Positions 23,480 to 31,925 of a stretch of 31,925 nt of DNA are shown here, piece by piece. The translations under genes were made by a program, and so were the position numbers. Every line of letters starts with the position of its first letter. Position 1 is the stretch's first letter. This DNA comes from UBA9464 sp003445095 (lineage in GTDB: Bacteria > Verrucomicrobiota > Verrucomicrobiia > Limisphaerales > UBA9464): positions 1 through 31,925 of the forward strand of contig DAOMZG010000046.1 in the NCBI GenBank assembly GCA_035437945.1, read 5' to 3'. The notes under the pieces are model-generated. The model made no database searches and was not told the origin of the DNA. It saw only the letters and a program-made list of their open reading frames with translations.

Positions 23480-24448
23480 TCAGGTCATCCGAACCCGTGC
23501 AACGTAAACCATCGTCTTGCCTTCGTGGGAAGAATAGTAGCTCACCCATAGAACTCCTTCATGCCAGACGAGCCCCGGATAGCTGCAATCGCCGCCGCTG
23601 GGGAGCTTGAGGAACTCCGTAAGTCTGCCGGCTTCCGCATCGAGCCAGCAGAGAGAAGTACGAGCTCCGCCATCGTACAGCCGGACGGCAGCTACCAGGT
23701 GGCCGTCCGGCAGTCGAAGCAGTTGCGGTCCGCCAATGCGCATCCCCAAGTCCTGCCACTGCCATTCTCGGTACGGTGACTTGGCTTTTCCCAGCTTGCC
23801 GGTGCCTGGTTCGCCATCCCGCCGCAGCAGACATAGGCACGTGCCGTCCGGCAGGAACGCGAGCCCGGTCTCATTCGGATTCGGCTCCGCAAAAAGAGTC
23901 GGCAAGAGAGTGGAAAATTGACGCCCGTCACGGGTGGAATAGAGACGCACGAATTTCTCGGCCTCGGTGTCGTAGCCCACGCCCAGCGCCTCCGGACCAT
24001 TCCAAGCCACGCGCCACAGCCACACATTGGGATCACCGACCGGAGTTTCGGCCGACCAATTCGTCCCGTTGTCCGAAAACCAGGCGAGCGATTGGTGTTT
24101 TACAGGTCCCGGTGGCGGTAAGGCGACCGCGCCGTAAAGCATTAGCCGGCCGTCGGGCGTGACCGTCGCATGCGGATCGCGAAGATCGCCGCGAACGGAC
24201 GTCACCCGAGCCGCGGAGTTCCAGTTAGTGCCATCGGCGGAGGTCAGCACGCGAATGGCGCCGTCGGGAGAGACATGTGCGGTCCCCTCGCGAAAAACGC
24301 ACCACCACTGGTTATGCCAGCGGACGAGATCGGTGAAGGCGTTGTGCGGCGCCGATTCTCCAACGCGCTGGACGGACAGGAGTTGGGGCTCCGCTCCCGG
24401 AAGAGCGAAGGCCAACAAGGTGGCGCATAAGACGAGCAGTGCTTTCAC
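23480..24448 (-). CDS. Secreted sialidase-like (BNR/Asp-box) beta-propeller protein
   Basis: A 322-residue protein with a clean Sec signal peptide (MKALLVLCATLLAFALPGAEP, cleavage near residue 19). The mature part has repeated beta-propeller blades with Asp-box-like segments such as TSADGTNWNSAA (about 69-80) and FSDNGTNWSAET (about 125-136). It also has sialidase-like features including FTDLVRWHNQWWCVFREGTAH near the start and GDLRDPHATVTPDGRLMLYG. This fits the exo-alpha-sialidase/neuraminidase-like superfamily used in glycan degradation. The arginine triad of true sialidases is not clearly all present, so it may cleave another sugar or only bind glycans. It ends about 200 bp before purM on the same strand and diverges from the alpha/beta hydrolase gene. 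Confidence 0.78.
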   Translation of the reverse strand: MKALLVLCATLLAFALPGAEPQLLSVQRVGESAPHNAFTDLVRWHNQWWCVFREGTAHVSPDGAIRVLTSADGTNWNSAARVTSVRGDLRDPHATVTPDGRLMLYGAVALPPPGPVKHQSLAWFSDNGTNWSAETPVGDPNVWLWRVAWNGPEALGVGYDTEAEKFVRLYSTRDGRQFSTLLPTLFAEPNPNETGLAFLPDGTCLCLLRRDGEPGTGKLGKAKSPYREWQWQDLGMRIGGPQLLRLPDGHLVAAVRLYDGGARTSLCWLDAEAGRLTEFLKLPSGGDCSYPGLVWHEGVLWVSYYSSHEGKTMVYVARVRMT

Positions 24449-24559
24449 AGGAAGAAGAACGGGAGAGTGGGTTGCCGGTGGCGTGGGAGCAAACCTTCGA
24501 TTCGGTGTCGGTTCATCTTCTCAGTCGCCATCAGCCCGCAGCCCAAGTCAGGCTCAGGC

Positions 24560-25459
24560 ATGCATTTCCTCTCAGTCTTGCTCGCGGGAGCGCTCCTGGT
24601 GTTGCCGCTCGCAGCTCAAACAATTCCCGTCATCAACCTCTGGCCTGGAACGGCTCCGGGTGATGAAGCCTCCGCTCTCGAGGAAAAAGATCTGACGAAA
24701 GACTCTGACAACCTGGTGGCCGGACGTCGCCTTATTCGACTGGGACAAGTGTTCAAACCAAGTCTGACCGTTTTTCGACCGCCGGCCGAAAAGGAAACCG
24801 GCGCGGCGGTGTTGGTATGTCCGGGTGGCGGCTACAACATTCTCGCTTGGGATCTGGAAGGAACGGAAGTGTGCGAATGGCTGAATTCGATCGGAGTCAC
24901 CGGAGTGTTATTGAAATACCGAGTGCCCAAACGAGCCGGTCGGCCGGATCATGCGCCGGCGCTTCAGGACGCGCAGAGAGCGCTGGGGTTGGTGCGGAGT
25001 CGGGCGAAAGAATTCGGAATCGATCCTCGCCGAATCGGAGTGCTTGGGTTTTCGGCGGGCGGAAATCTCGCGGCCATCTTGTGCAACCAATACTCGGAAC
25101 GGAGCTATCCGGCGGTGGACGCGGCCGATCAATTGAGCTGCCGGCCCGACTTCGCGATTCTCATTTATCCCGCTTACCTCACCGACAAGGACAATGGGGA
25201 CAAGCTCCGCCCCGAAGTTCCGATCACCACCAATACGCCGCCGACCTTCCAAAGCATCACCCAGGACGATCCCGTCCGTATGGAGACTTCGTTGTTTTAC
25301 TGCCTCGCCCTGAAGCAAGCGGGCGTGCCGAACGAACTGCACGTGTATCCACAAGGCGGGCATGGCTACGGACTGCGTCGAACGGATAACCCAGCCACGT
25401 TTTGGCCGGACCGGGCCGCGGACTGGATGAAGTTTTCCGGGTGGCTGAAGAAGCCTTAA
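24560..25459 (+). CDS. Secreted alpha/beta hydrolase (acetyl esterase/BD-FAE-like)
   Basis: A 299-residue serine hydrolase with a Sec signal peptide (MHFLSVLLAGALLVLPLAAQ, about 1-20). The start at 24560 follows a short AGG and places the signal correctly; the frame extends upstream to 24467 without reason. Visible elements are the oxyanion loop CPGGGYNILAW (87-97), the nucleophile elbow GFSAGG with S165 (163-168), an acid near QDD (D236 or D237) and catalytic H268 in QGGHGYGL. This layout is that of small esterases acting on acetylated plant polysaccharides, such as acetylxylan esterases. The mature segment IPVINLWPGTAPG is typical of exported members in these phyla. With the sialidase-like gene divergent to it, a shared role in extracellular glycan degradation is plausible. 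Confidence 0.85.
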   Translation: MHFLSVLLAGALLVLPLAAQTIPVINLWPGTAPGDEASALEEKDLTKDSDNLVAGRRLIRLGQVFKPSLTVFRPPAEKETGAAVLVCPGGGYNILAWDLEGTEVCEWLNSIGVTGVLLKYRVPKRAGRPDHAPALQDAQRALGLVRSRAKEFGIDPRRIGVLGFSAGGNLAAILCNQYSERSYPAVDAADQLSCRPDFAILIYPAYLTDKDNGDKLRPEVPITTNTPPTFQSITQDDPVRMETSLFYCLALKQAGVPNELHVYPQGGHGYGLRRTDNPATFWPDRAADWMKFSGWLKKP

Positions 25460-25564
25460 CACATGATGGTCCGCCGCAGAGGTGCCTTAGATTGATTCGG
25501 AGAGAGACCGCGCTTCCCCCTTGCTCGCCCCGGTCCATTCTGCGAGATAGCCGCGTCCCCGCTA

Positions 25565-26275
25565 ATGACTTCCGATGCGCCCAGAGTGTTCGCGACCACT
25601 CGGTGGACGTTGGTCTTCGCCGCCGCCGATCTGAATTCGCGGGGCCCCCGAGAAGAGTTTGCGAAGATCTATTGGTTTCCACTTTATGCCTATGCGCGTC
25701 GACGAGGTGAGGCCCCGCAGGTTGCCGAAGACGCGGTCCAATCGTTTCTCGGGCGCCTCCTCAACGATGACTCGTTGCGTGGTCTTTCGCGCGAGGGCGG
25801 GCGGCTCCGGGATTTTTTGCGCGCGGGGCTGGACCATGAACTCACCGACGTATTTCGCGCTTCGGCCGCGGCGAAACGACGACCCACCGGCGGCTTTGTC
25901 TTCCCTGATGGACTTTCACCCGAAGCTCGACTCGCGTTGGAGCCAGCGGATGGCCGGGCGCCCGACCGCGCCTTTGATCGTGAGTGCGCCCGCGCCCTGC
26001 TGGATGCCACCGCGGACCGACTGCAACGCGAATTCGAAGGTCAACTCGAGCTCTTCCAACACCTGTTGGCCTGCCTGAATGGCGATCCGGACCGCGACAC
26101 CCATCGCGCGGCCGCCCGACGATTCGGAATCGAAGAAGGAACCCTGCGCAACCGTGTGACCGCGTTCCGGGGTCGATTCCGTGAGTTATTCCGCCAACAA
26201 GTCGCGGCGACCCTCGATGATTCGCGGCGGGTGGAGGACGAGATTCGCCACCTGCTCGCGGCCCTCGCTGAATGA
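25565..26275 (+). CDS. ECF-like sigma factor (PVC type, TTRWTLV group)
   Basis: A 236-residue protein with the N-terminal FATTRWTLVFAAADL that marks an atypical sigma-70 group common beside Ser/Thr kinases in Planctomycetota and Verrucomicrobiota. Region 2-like sequence (about 27-70) includes EEFAKIYWFPLYAYARRRGEAPQVAEDAVQSFLGRLL, related to the -10 binding region of ECF factors. GGRLRDFLRAGLDHELTDVFR corresponds to the end of that helix bundle. A region 4-like HTH is weaker but visible: AAARRFGIEEGTLRNRVTAFRGRFRELFRQQV (about 178-209). No anti-sigma gene was seen; the neighbouring kinase may take that place. No SD precedes the ATG at 25565. Intergenic space before it is about 105 bp, with no clear promoter. 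Confidence 0.78.
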   Translation: MTSDAPRVFATTRWTLVFAAADLNSRGPREEFAKIYWFPLYAYARRRGEAPQVAEDAVQSFLGRLLNDDSLRGLSREGGRLRDFLRAGLDHELTDVFRASAAAKRRPTGGFVFPDGLSPEARLALEPADGRAPDRAFDRECARALLDATADRLQREFEGQLELFQHLLACLNGDPDRDTHRAAARRFGIEEGTLRNRVTAFRGRFRELFRQQVAATLDDSRRVEDEIRHLLAALAE

Positions 26276-26309
26276 CATCGGGACACGGCTTGCGTGATCA
26301 TCGAGAGCA

Positions 26310-26326
26310 CGGACTTCCGAAGTCCG
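26310..26326. repeat. Short perfect hairpin between sigma factor and kinase genes
   Basis: CGGACTT-CCG-AAGTCCG forms a 7-bp perfect stem with a 3-nt loop, 34 nt after the sigma factor stop. No T-tract follows. It may be a REP-type remnant, an mRNA processing site or a weak terminator. Confidence 0.4.
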
Positions 26327-26476
26327 GACATGAATCGAGGCTATGAGACTTTGTAGGAGACGACGTGAGGAGACTCCATCGGTCTGCCCCGTGGTTACGC
26401 GTATGGTGGTGAGATGGAGCCTCGTTACCTCGTCTACGGTTCGTTTAGAGTGGCCGGAAGTTTTCTTCAATCATCC

Positions 26477-28879
26477 ATGACGTCGCACGCCCTCAACACT
26501 CCCTGCCCAGTGTGCCGAGCGCCGTGTGATTGGCGCGGGGTGTGCCCTCGCTGCGTGCTGGTTGGCGCTTTGGCTGGGTTGGCGAACCCGGCCGATCCTG
26601 ACCCGGCCCGAAAACTTGGGTCGTACACACTAGTCGACCTCTTGGGTAGTGGCGGAATGGGAAGAGTCTGGCGAGCCCAGCAAGAAGGTTTGGGCCGCGA
26701 AATTGCCCTCAAAACTCTGCGTGCGGGAACGCTGGCCGACGACGCGGCCCGTGAGCGCTTTCGTCGTGAAGCCCACGCCGCGGCGCGATTGCGTCATCCG
26801 GGCATCGTCACGGTCCACGAAGTCGGCGAAACCAACGGTGAACTGTTCCTGACGATGGAATTGGTTCGTGGCGAAACCCTCGCTCAGCGTTTGCGCTCAG
26901 GGCCACTCAGCGCCCGGAACGCCGCCGAGATTGTTCGTTCACTGGCCGATGCCGTCCACCACGCCCACACCCATGGGGTCATCCACCGTGACCTCAAGCC
27001 GAGCAACGTATTGCTCGACGCGGAACGGTTGGACGTCCCCCGGCTAACCGACTTCGGTGTGGCGATGCTGGCGGATAGTTCCGCCGAGACCTTGACGTCG
27101 ACCCTGGAAGGCATCGGTACGCTGGCGTATTTAGCACCGGAACAAGCTTCGGGCGGTCGCACCCGGCAAGGGCCGCCCACCGATGTCTATGGACTCGGCG
27201 CCGTGCTGTACCACTGCCTGACGGGGCGACCTCCATTCGTGGGCGATTATCCAGCGGCAGTATTGCGGGCGGTCGTCGAATCGCGTCCGCCTGCGCCCCG
27301 GGCCATTGATCCAAACATTCCACGAGACTTAGAAACGGTTTGCCTCAAGTGCCTGGAATACGATCCCAGCGGTCGATATTCCTCCGCGGCCGAGCTGCGA
27401 GATGAACTCGACCGATTCTTGCAGGGAGAGCCGGTGCGGGCTCGGCCACTTTCTCTGGCCGCACGAATGTGGCGACAGGGACGCAGGCGCCCGGCCATCG
27501 CGGCTCTGTCTGGGGCGACGGTGTTGCTCGTGATCGCGCTGACTGTGGCCTTGAATCGGGCGGCCCTACCGATTCGGCGCGCGCCGACGCCGCTCGCCAA
27601 TTTGCTCACCAATTGGCCCGTCCGGCCCGCCGAACTGCTGGGCGCGACTCCTTTGAAAAGCGGAGGGTGTTCGGCGCTGCTGGTCAGTCCTTGCGGTCGT
27701 TGGGTTGCCGCCGGCGATCAAGTGGGCGCTGTGCGGGTCATTCGATCCGACAACTTCGCCATCCAAGCCTCACTTCAACTCGACGGCACCATTCGTGTCA
27801 TGGACTGGAGCCAAGACGGCGAATGGCTGCTCGTGGGAACGCAGACCGGTCATTGGTGCCTCTGGGAACATTCCCGCTCGAAAGAGCCCAAAGCACAAGG
27901 AAAGGTCTTGGCGATGGTGGATGCCGCGGCCCTACGCCCGGACGGCCAACGTCATTTTCTTGGCTCTTACTCCGCGGGAGAGTTTTGGCAGAACTCGAGT
28001 TCCGGCGCTTCACTCATCTATTCCAACTCGGTTCCCGCCAATGTTCTGGGCGCAAGATTTAATGCTACCGGAGACCGACTGTTTGTCGTTTGCACGGGAA
28101 ACATCTTCCTGTTGCTGGACGGGGATTCCGGCCAAGTCATCCAGCGCCTAAACAGTGAATCGTCCTTAAATTGCCTATTCACCCTGACTGGAACGGAGCT
28201 GGCGCTGATCCGGGATCGTCAGCCCGGAGTGCAGGAATTGGAATTCTTCCGAGCCCAAGACGGTCTGCCATCGGGACGCGTCATTCGATCCGATCGAGGC
28301 ATCGGGTCCTTTTGCTTCAGTTCGGATGGCGGGCGGGTGTTCATCGCCAATCGCGCCAATCGGATCGATATCTTCGATGCCGCGACGGGGAAATTGCTCG
28401 CCTCGCCGATCCAGTTAGCGGCCACGCTTTGGCGGTGGGGGTTCAGCCCCGACGGTCTGCGGCTATTTACCAACACCAGCGACGAACGTTCGCACGTATG
28501 GGAGATTCATTCTGGCGCGCCCCTGGTCGGGCCCCTGGTGTCTCCGTGGCTGCCATGGGCGACCACGCTGTCTGCGGACGGCGGGGCCATCGTTCGCCCT
28601 GATCCCAATGCGCAAGTCAGCTTCTGGAATGCGCGGCCGATAGTTCCCGACGGATGGGCGAAGGCGGCGGAGGTGAGCCGGGCGTTGCTCAAGTTGGGAA
28701 CTCCGGACGGGCTGCGGATGGCGGCGGCGTTGCAACCGGACGACCCGGCCATCCTGGGTCGGTTGGCCGCCGTGGTTGGGCGAGGCGGCGCACCCGCCGA
28801 GTTGCGGGAGGCTGAATTCCTTCGGGGACGCGCAAACCAAATGGAGGGCGGCCGGCGACTGCCACGGTTCGCGCAATAA
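26477..28879 (+). CDS. Ser/Thr protein kinase with N-terminal zinc ribbon, TM helix and C-terminal beta-propeller
   Basis: An 800-residue signalling protein. The N-terminus has a likely zinc ribbon, CPVC (C10/C13) with CPRC (C23/C26). The Hanks-type kinase domain (about 50-315) is complete: glycine loop GSGGMG (57-62), K79 (IALKTL), HRDLKPSNVLL (170-180), DFG (192-194), APE (220-222) and the DVYGLGAVLY helix. One TM helix (about 339-359) leads to a probably exported domain (about 380-770). This has WD40/quinoprotein-like blades such as VRVIRSDNFAIQASLQLDGTIRVMDWSQDG and FSSDGGRVFIANRANRIDIFDAATGKLL. It probably senses an external cue and phosphorylates cytoplasmic targets, possibly the adjacent sigma factor (inference). 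The ATG at 26477 begins just before the zinc ribbon; the in-frame ATG at 26414 has a better GGTGG/GAG context, so a 21-residue longer form is possible. Confidence 0.88.
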   Translation: MTSHALNTPCPVCRAPCDWRGVCPRCVLVGALAGLANPADPDPARKLGSYTLVDLLGSGGMGRVWRAQQEGLGREIALKTLRAGTLADDAARERFRREAHAAARLRHPGIVTVHEVGETNGELFLTMELVRGETLAQRLRSGPLSARNAAEIVRSLADAVHHAHTHGVIHRDLKPSNVLLDAERLDVPRLTDFGVAMLADSSAETLTSTLEGIGTLAYLAPEQASGGRTRQGPPTDVYGLGAVLYHCLTGRPPFVGDYPAAVLRAVVESRPPAPRAIDPNIPRDLETVCLKCLEYDPSGRYSSAAELRDELDRFLQGEPVRARPLSLAARMWRQGRRRPAIAALSGATVLLVIALTVALNRAALPIRRAPTPLANLLTNWPVRPAELLGATPLKSGGCSALLVSPCGRWVAAGDQVGAVRVIRSDNFAIQASLQLDGTIRVMDWSQDGEWLLVGTQTGHWCLWEHSRSKEPKAQGKVLAMVDAAALRPDGQRHFLGSYSAGEFWQNSSSGASLIYSNSVPANVLGARFNATGDRLFVVCTGNIFLLLDGDSGQVIQRLNSESSLNCLFTLTGTELALIRDRQPGVQELEFFRAQDGLPSGRVIRSDRGIGSFCFSSDGGRVFIANRANRIDIFDAATGKLLASPIQLAATLWRWGFSPDGLRLFTNTSDERSHVWEIHSGAPLVGPLVSPWLPWATTLSADGGAIVRPDPNAQVSFWNARPIVPDGWAKAAEVSRALLKLGTPDGLRMAAALQPDDPAILGRLAAVVGRGGAPAELREAEFLRGRANQMEGGRRLPRFAQ

Positions 28880-28973
28880 TCTTCATGACACCCGTGTGCC
28901 GTTTGCGTGGCTTACTGAAGGTGAGCTCGAAGGGCGACAGGAACTGGGTCCTGACGACTTCGTTTCGCCGACT

Positions 28974-31925
28974 ATGACGATAAATCCTCGTTTGCGGGCT
29001 TTCGCGCTAGGAATGGCGTTTTTCGGCGCCGCCCTTGCGAACGCCCGAGCTCAAGACACGCTGGTGGTCAGCGACTTCCGCTTGGACGACTCCGGGCGGC
29101 CGGTGGTGCGAATCCCTTACGCGGCGGATTCATATTATGTTCTGCGGCGGGGAGAGGAGCTGAGTTTGATCCGCTCTCCCGTCGCACTGGTCGCCCAAGC
29201 CATGGCGGGCGATCTCACGCAGACCGAGTTGACCGACGATGGACTGCCCATCTTGGCGGTAGCCCAGTTTTATCGGGTGACTCGAATCCTCCGCGCAGCT
29301 CCCCAAGATACCGACGAGGACGGTATGGACGACGTGTATGAGTTGGAACGTGGTCCGCTCCTGGATCCGTTGGACGCGGCCGATGGTGTGGGCGATCCCG
29401 ACGGTGATCGCCGACTGACCAAGGACGAATACCTCGCGGGGACCGACCCGTTTCGTTACGACGCGCCGGAAGCGCCGGTCCTTACCACGCTGCCCGATGC
29501 CACGATGCAGACGTTGCTGGAGCTGCGCGGAACTTCCGCCGCCGGAACCTACGTCCGCGTCGATGGCGGCGCGGCCTTAGCCACCAATGACGTCAGCGCC
29601 GATGGGGCTTTCTCCGTGCTCGTGCGCTTGGCCACCAATCGAGTCAACCGCCTCTTCGTCTCCTCCGTAGATGCCCAGGGCGTGGCCAGTATCGGTAAGC
29701 CCGTCGAAGTGCTGCAAGACTCACAGCCGCCCAAACTATTTCTCGACTTTCCGACCAACTTCTCCCGAGTCACCGATGCCCAAACCATGATCGCGGGTCG
29801 GGTGGGCGATTCGCTCAGTGGTTACCGGGGACTCAACGTCTGGGTGCATTCCTCGCCGTCCGAAGGCGAACCTCCTTTGTCCAGCGTTCAATTTTCGGAG
29901 AACAGTCCGCTACGAGGCCATGTGGATGTCGGCATTGGACCCAATGGCACCTATCAGCGCGGCGAGGTACCGCTTGCCCTGGGAACGAACATCATCACGG
30001 TGATTGCCGGGGATCTGCTAGGAAATCGAACCACCCGACGCTCGGAAATCGTCCGCCTGCCGTTGGAAGGTCCGCGCTTGATCGTCGTGTCGGGTGATCG
30101 CCAAACCACCAACGCCTGGCGTCGGGTGGCCGAACCCATCGTCGTGCGCGCCACCCAGGCCGATGGCGCGCCCTTGGTGGGAACCGAACTGACTTTCGAC
30201 GTCACCCGGAGCGACGGACGTTTGTTGCCCTTCGATACCAACCAACTCTCCGCCGATTGGACCCTCGAGCCCAACTCCGGAACCAATGGCGCCATGAAGC
30301 TGGTTCTGAGAACCGACGCGTCGGGCGAAGCCAAAGTCTGGTGGACCCTGGGAAGCGACGCCGGCAACGCCAACAACCGTGTCTGCGTGATGAACAGCGG
30401 GATCAGCAACGCGGTGTTCTTTTGCGCTTCGGCCACGGCGCATCCAGCCCGACAGATCAATATCGGCAGCGGCAACAATCAAAAGATCGAAACCGGCGGT
30501 GAGATTGCTGAACCCCTCCGCGTCTGGGTCAGTGACGGGCTCAATGCCGTTCCCGGAACGCCGGTCACCTTCCGCATCGTCCAAGGCGGCGGCCGACTGA
30601 TCCCCGGCGGAAGAGACGGTTCGGTGATCTCTCAATTCCCCGACTCTCTACACTCAACTCAGATGGTAATAGCCACCGGCCTGACCGGGCACGCTGCCGT
30701 CGGCTTCGTCGCCGGACTCGATGCCGGCCAGAACCTCATCGAAGCCTCTTTCCCCAATCAGTTCGGGTTGCCGACCACGTTCATCGTCTATGGCGTGGGA
30801 CGCGATCCGGACCAACCAGGCGACTTCACTGGCCTCGTTTTGGACAACACCAGCAATCCGGTCGGCAACGCCTACTGCCGATTGACGGTGGGCAATTACG
30901 AACTCGGCACCTTCAGCGATGGTCAAGGCCGCTTTCGTTTCGACAACGTGCCCGGCGGCATGGGGCACCTGTACGTCGATGGCCGCACCGCCAATTTGCT
31001 TTATACCAATGCGATTCCAACCAACAGCTTCCCGACCTTGAGTTATCCCGTGGTGGCGATTGCCAATGCGCAGAACTCCCTGCCCACGCCAGTTCTGCTC
31101 CCGCGCAAGCGGCTGACTAATGAAGTCGTCTATTACGGAACGAACGACTTAGTGGTGACCTGTCCGGACATCGAGGGTTTAAAGATGACCATCAAAGCCA
31201 ACTCGATGCGTCATGCCGACGGCAATCCCGTCACTCCCTTGAACCCGGCGTGGGTATCCCTAAACCAAGTCCATCACGACAACATTCCAATGCCGATGCC
31301 CGACGGGGCGAGTCCGGCCTTCGCGTGGACCCTGCAACCGGGCGGGGCAACTTTCGATCCCAACAACCCGGTGGCCATTGAGTATCCGAACATGAGCGGC
31401 CTACCGCCGGGCTCAATCGCCTACTTTCTCAGCTTCAACCACGACACCGAACGCTTCGAAATCGTCTCCAGCGGCCACGTCACGAATGATGGGGCCAGCA
31501 TCCTCACCGATCCCGGCTCCGGTCTCACCCTCGCAGGCTGGGGATGTAATTGTCCGCCGTACTCCGTCAGCGGCAGAATCGAGAGCTGCTGCAAAATTGA
31601 AGGTCCAAAGGTCATATTTAGTGGGAAGTTATTACCGAACAAGCCAATCACCTACTCGGTCAATAGGGTACCTTCCGAGGGCAAGATTGAATGGAGTCTA
31701 TCGAAGGGGTCAGACATTGCCGGGATCCTTTGGTCTAGTCCGAAGACCGCGACGCTGCTGCTACGGGAGCCGGATGAGAAGTTTGGAGAGGTCACCATTC
31801 GAGCAAAGTTTCGCGAAGGGGAGAAGGATTGCATTTCGACTCTGACCGTATTGGTTGCGCGAATCGATCTTCGCGCCCGAGCCACATTTCCTGAGCCACG
31901 CCGTCGAACTCGCTTTGGCGTGGGC
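28974..31925 (+). CDS. Giant secreted multi-domain protein, Rhs/teneurin-like N-terminal region (cut by window edge)
   Basis: Read from the ATG at 28974, 984 codons stay open to the right edge. Residues 1-27 are a signal peptide (GAALANARAQ-D). Two calcium-type loops follow: DTDEDGMDDVYE (112-123) and the EF-hand-like DPDGDRRLTKDE (141-152). Ig-like beta domains occupy about 160-350. Two Big_1-like repeats follow, each starting AEP and including GTELTFDVTRSDGRL and GTPVTFRIVQGGGRL. A carboxypeptidase-regulatory-like domain (FTGLVLD to GHLYVDG) lies at about 618-665. Then comes a segment ending FNHDTERFEIVSSG...LTLAGW (about 820-856) and a Cys cluster with CNCPP and ESCCK (858-874). I associate this last arrangement with long bacterial Rhs/YD-repeat proteins, which would place the shell and toxin part outside the window (inference). 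From about 31590 codon use becomes AT-richer. No SD precedes the start. It lies 94 bp after the kinase gene. Confidence 0.8.
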   Translation, partial: MTINPRLRAFALGMAFFGAALANARAQDTLVVSDFRLDDSGRPVVRIPYAADSYYVLRRGEELSLIRSPVALVAQAMAGDLTQTELTDDGLPILAVAQFYRVTRILRAAPQDTDEDGMDDVYELERGPLLDPLDAADGVGDPDGDRRLTKDEYLAGTDPFRYDAPEAPVLTTLPDATMQTLLELRGTSAAGTYVRVDGGAALATNDVSADGAFSVLVRLATNRVNRLFVSSVDAQGVASIGKPVEVLQDSQPPKLFLDFPTNFSRVTDAQTMIAGRVGDSLSGYRGLNVWVHSSPSEGEPPLSSVQFSENSPLRGHVDVGIGPNGTYQRGEVPLALGTNIITVIAGDLLGNRTTRRSEIVRLPLEGPRLIVVSGDRQTTNAWRRVAEPIVVRATQADGAPLVGTELTFDVTRSDGRLLPFDTNQLSADWTLEPNSGTNGAMKLVLRTDASGEAKVWWTLGSDAGNANNRVCVMNSGISNAVFFCASATAHPARQINIGSGNNQKIETGGEIAEPLRVWVSDGLNAVPGTPVTFRIVQGGGRLIPGGRDGSVISQFPDSLHSTQMVIATGLTGHAAVGFVAGLDAGQNLIEASFPNQFGLPTTFIVYGVGRDPDQPGDFTGLVLDNTSNPVGNAYCRLTVGNYELGTFSDGQGRFRFDNVPGGMGHLYVDGRTANLLYTNAIPTNSFPTLSYPVVAIANAQNSLPTPVLLPRKRLTNEVVYYGTNDLVVTCPDIEGLKMTIKANSMRHADGNPVTPLNPAWVSLNQVHHDNIPMPMPDGASPAFAWTLQPGGATFDPNNPVAIEYPNMSGLPPGSIAYFLSFNHDTERFEIVSSGHVTNDGASILTDPGSGLTLAGWGCNCPPYSVSGRIESCCKIEGPKVIFSGKLLPNKPITYSVNRVPSEGKIEWSLSKGSDIAGILWSSPKTATLLLREPDEKFGEVTIRAKFREGEKDCISTLTVLVARIDLRARATFPEPRRRTRFGVG

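Noticed and set aside
1..31925. CRISPR arrays, tRNA or rRNA genes, IS elements, toxin-antitoxin pairs and phage genes
   Set aside because: Looked for repeat-spacer patterns, tRNA T-loop signatures and transposase or integrase motifs; none was seen by eye.

Overview
The window looks like a piece of a GC-rich (roughly 60 % G+C by eye) chromosome from the Planctomycetota-Verrucomicrobiota-Chlamydiota superphylum, most likely Verrucomicrobiota. The reasons are a DUF1549/DUF1553 cytochrome-like protein paired with a Tat-exported DUF1501 protein, an atypical ECF-like sigma factor next to a Ser/Thr kinase with a C-terminal propeller, NirA of the superphylum type, a redoxin-cytochrome c-copper monooxygenase fusion, and many Tat- or Sec-exported enzymes. 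No tRNA, rRNA, CRISPR array, transposase or integrase was recognised.

Layout. Positions 1-1023 (minus) hold the N-terminal 341 codons of nirA, cut by the left edge. They are followed by about 700 bp without a convincing gene, containing a paired 20-bp direct repeat just upstream of nirA. From 1724 a small one-TM protein, a three-part secreted copper monooxygenase and ribE run rightward. From 10737 to 4566 a tight four-gene operon runs leftward: GspE/PilB ATPase, GspL-like (PilM+PilN) protein, PilO-like protein, secretin. It is the core of a type II secretion or type IV pilus-like machine, with no pilins or PilC in the window. Diverging from it, 10933-15007 encodes the DUF1549/DUF1553 and DUF1501 pair. 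Next come an orphan NtrC-type regulator and a threonine aldolase (plus), converging on ftsH (minus). Their shared boundary carries a strong hairpin inside the aldolase 3' end. Then follow a Tat-exported sugar-isomerase-like TIM barrel and an AIM6-like phosphodiesterase (plus), with a 143-bp REPIN-like element between them. purM and a sialidase-like secreted protein (minus) come next, then a secreted alpha/beta hydrolase (plus). The right end has an ECF-like sigma factor, a zinc-ribbon/kinase/TM/propeller protein, and the first 984 codons of a giant secreted multi-domain protein that runs off the right edge.

How they may work together. Housekeeping genes (nirA, ribE, ftsH, purM, threonine aldolase) are interleaved with an envelope and secretome programme. 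The secretin operon is one possible exit route. The DUF1549/DUF1501, isomerase, sialidase-like and esterase-like proteins look like exported carbohydrate or organic-matter degradation. The sigma/kinase pair could control the adjacent giant surface protein. These links are inferred from gene order only. The most unusual items are the giant protein with a sharp composition change near its truncated end, the copper monooxygenase fusion, the REPIN-like element with compensatory base changes, and the terminator embedded in a coding sequence.
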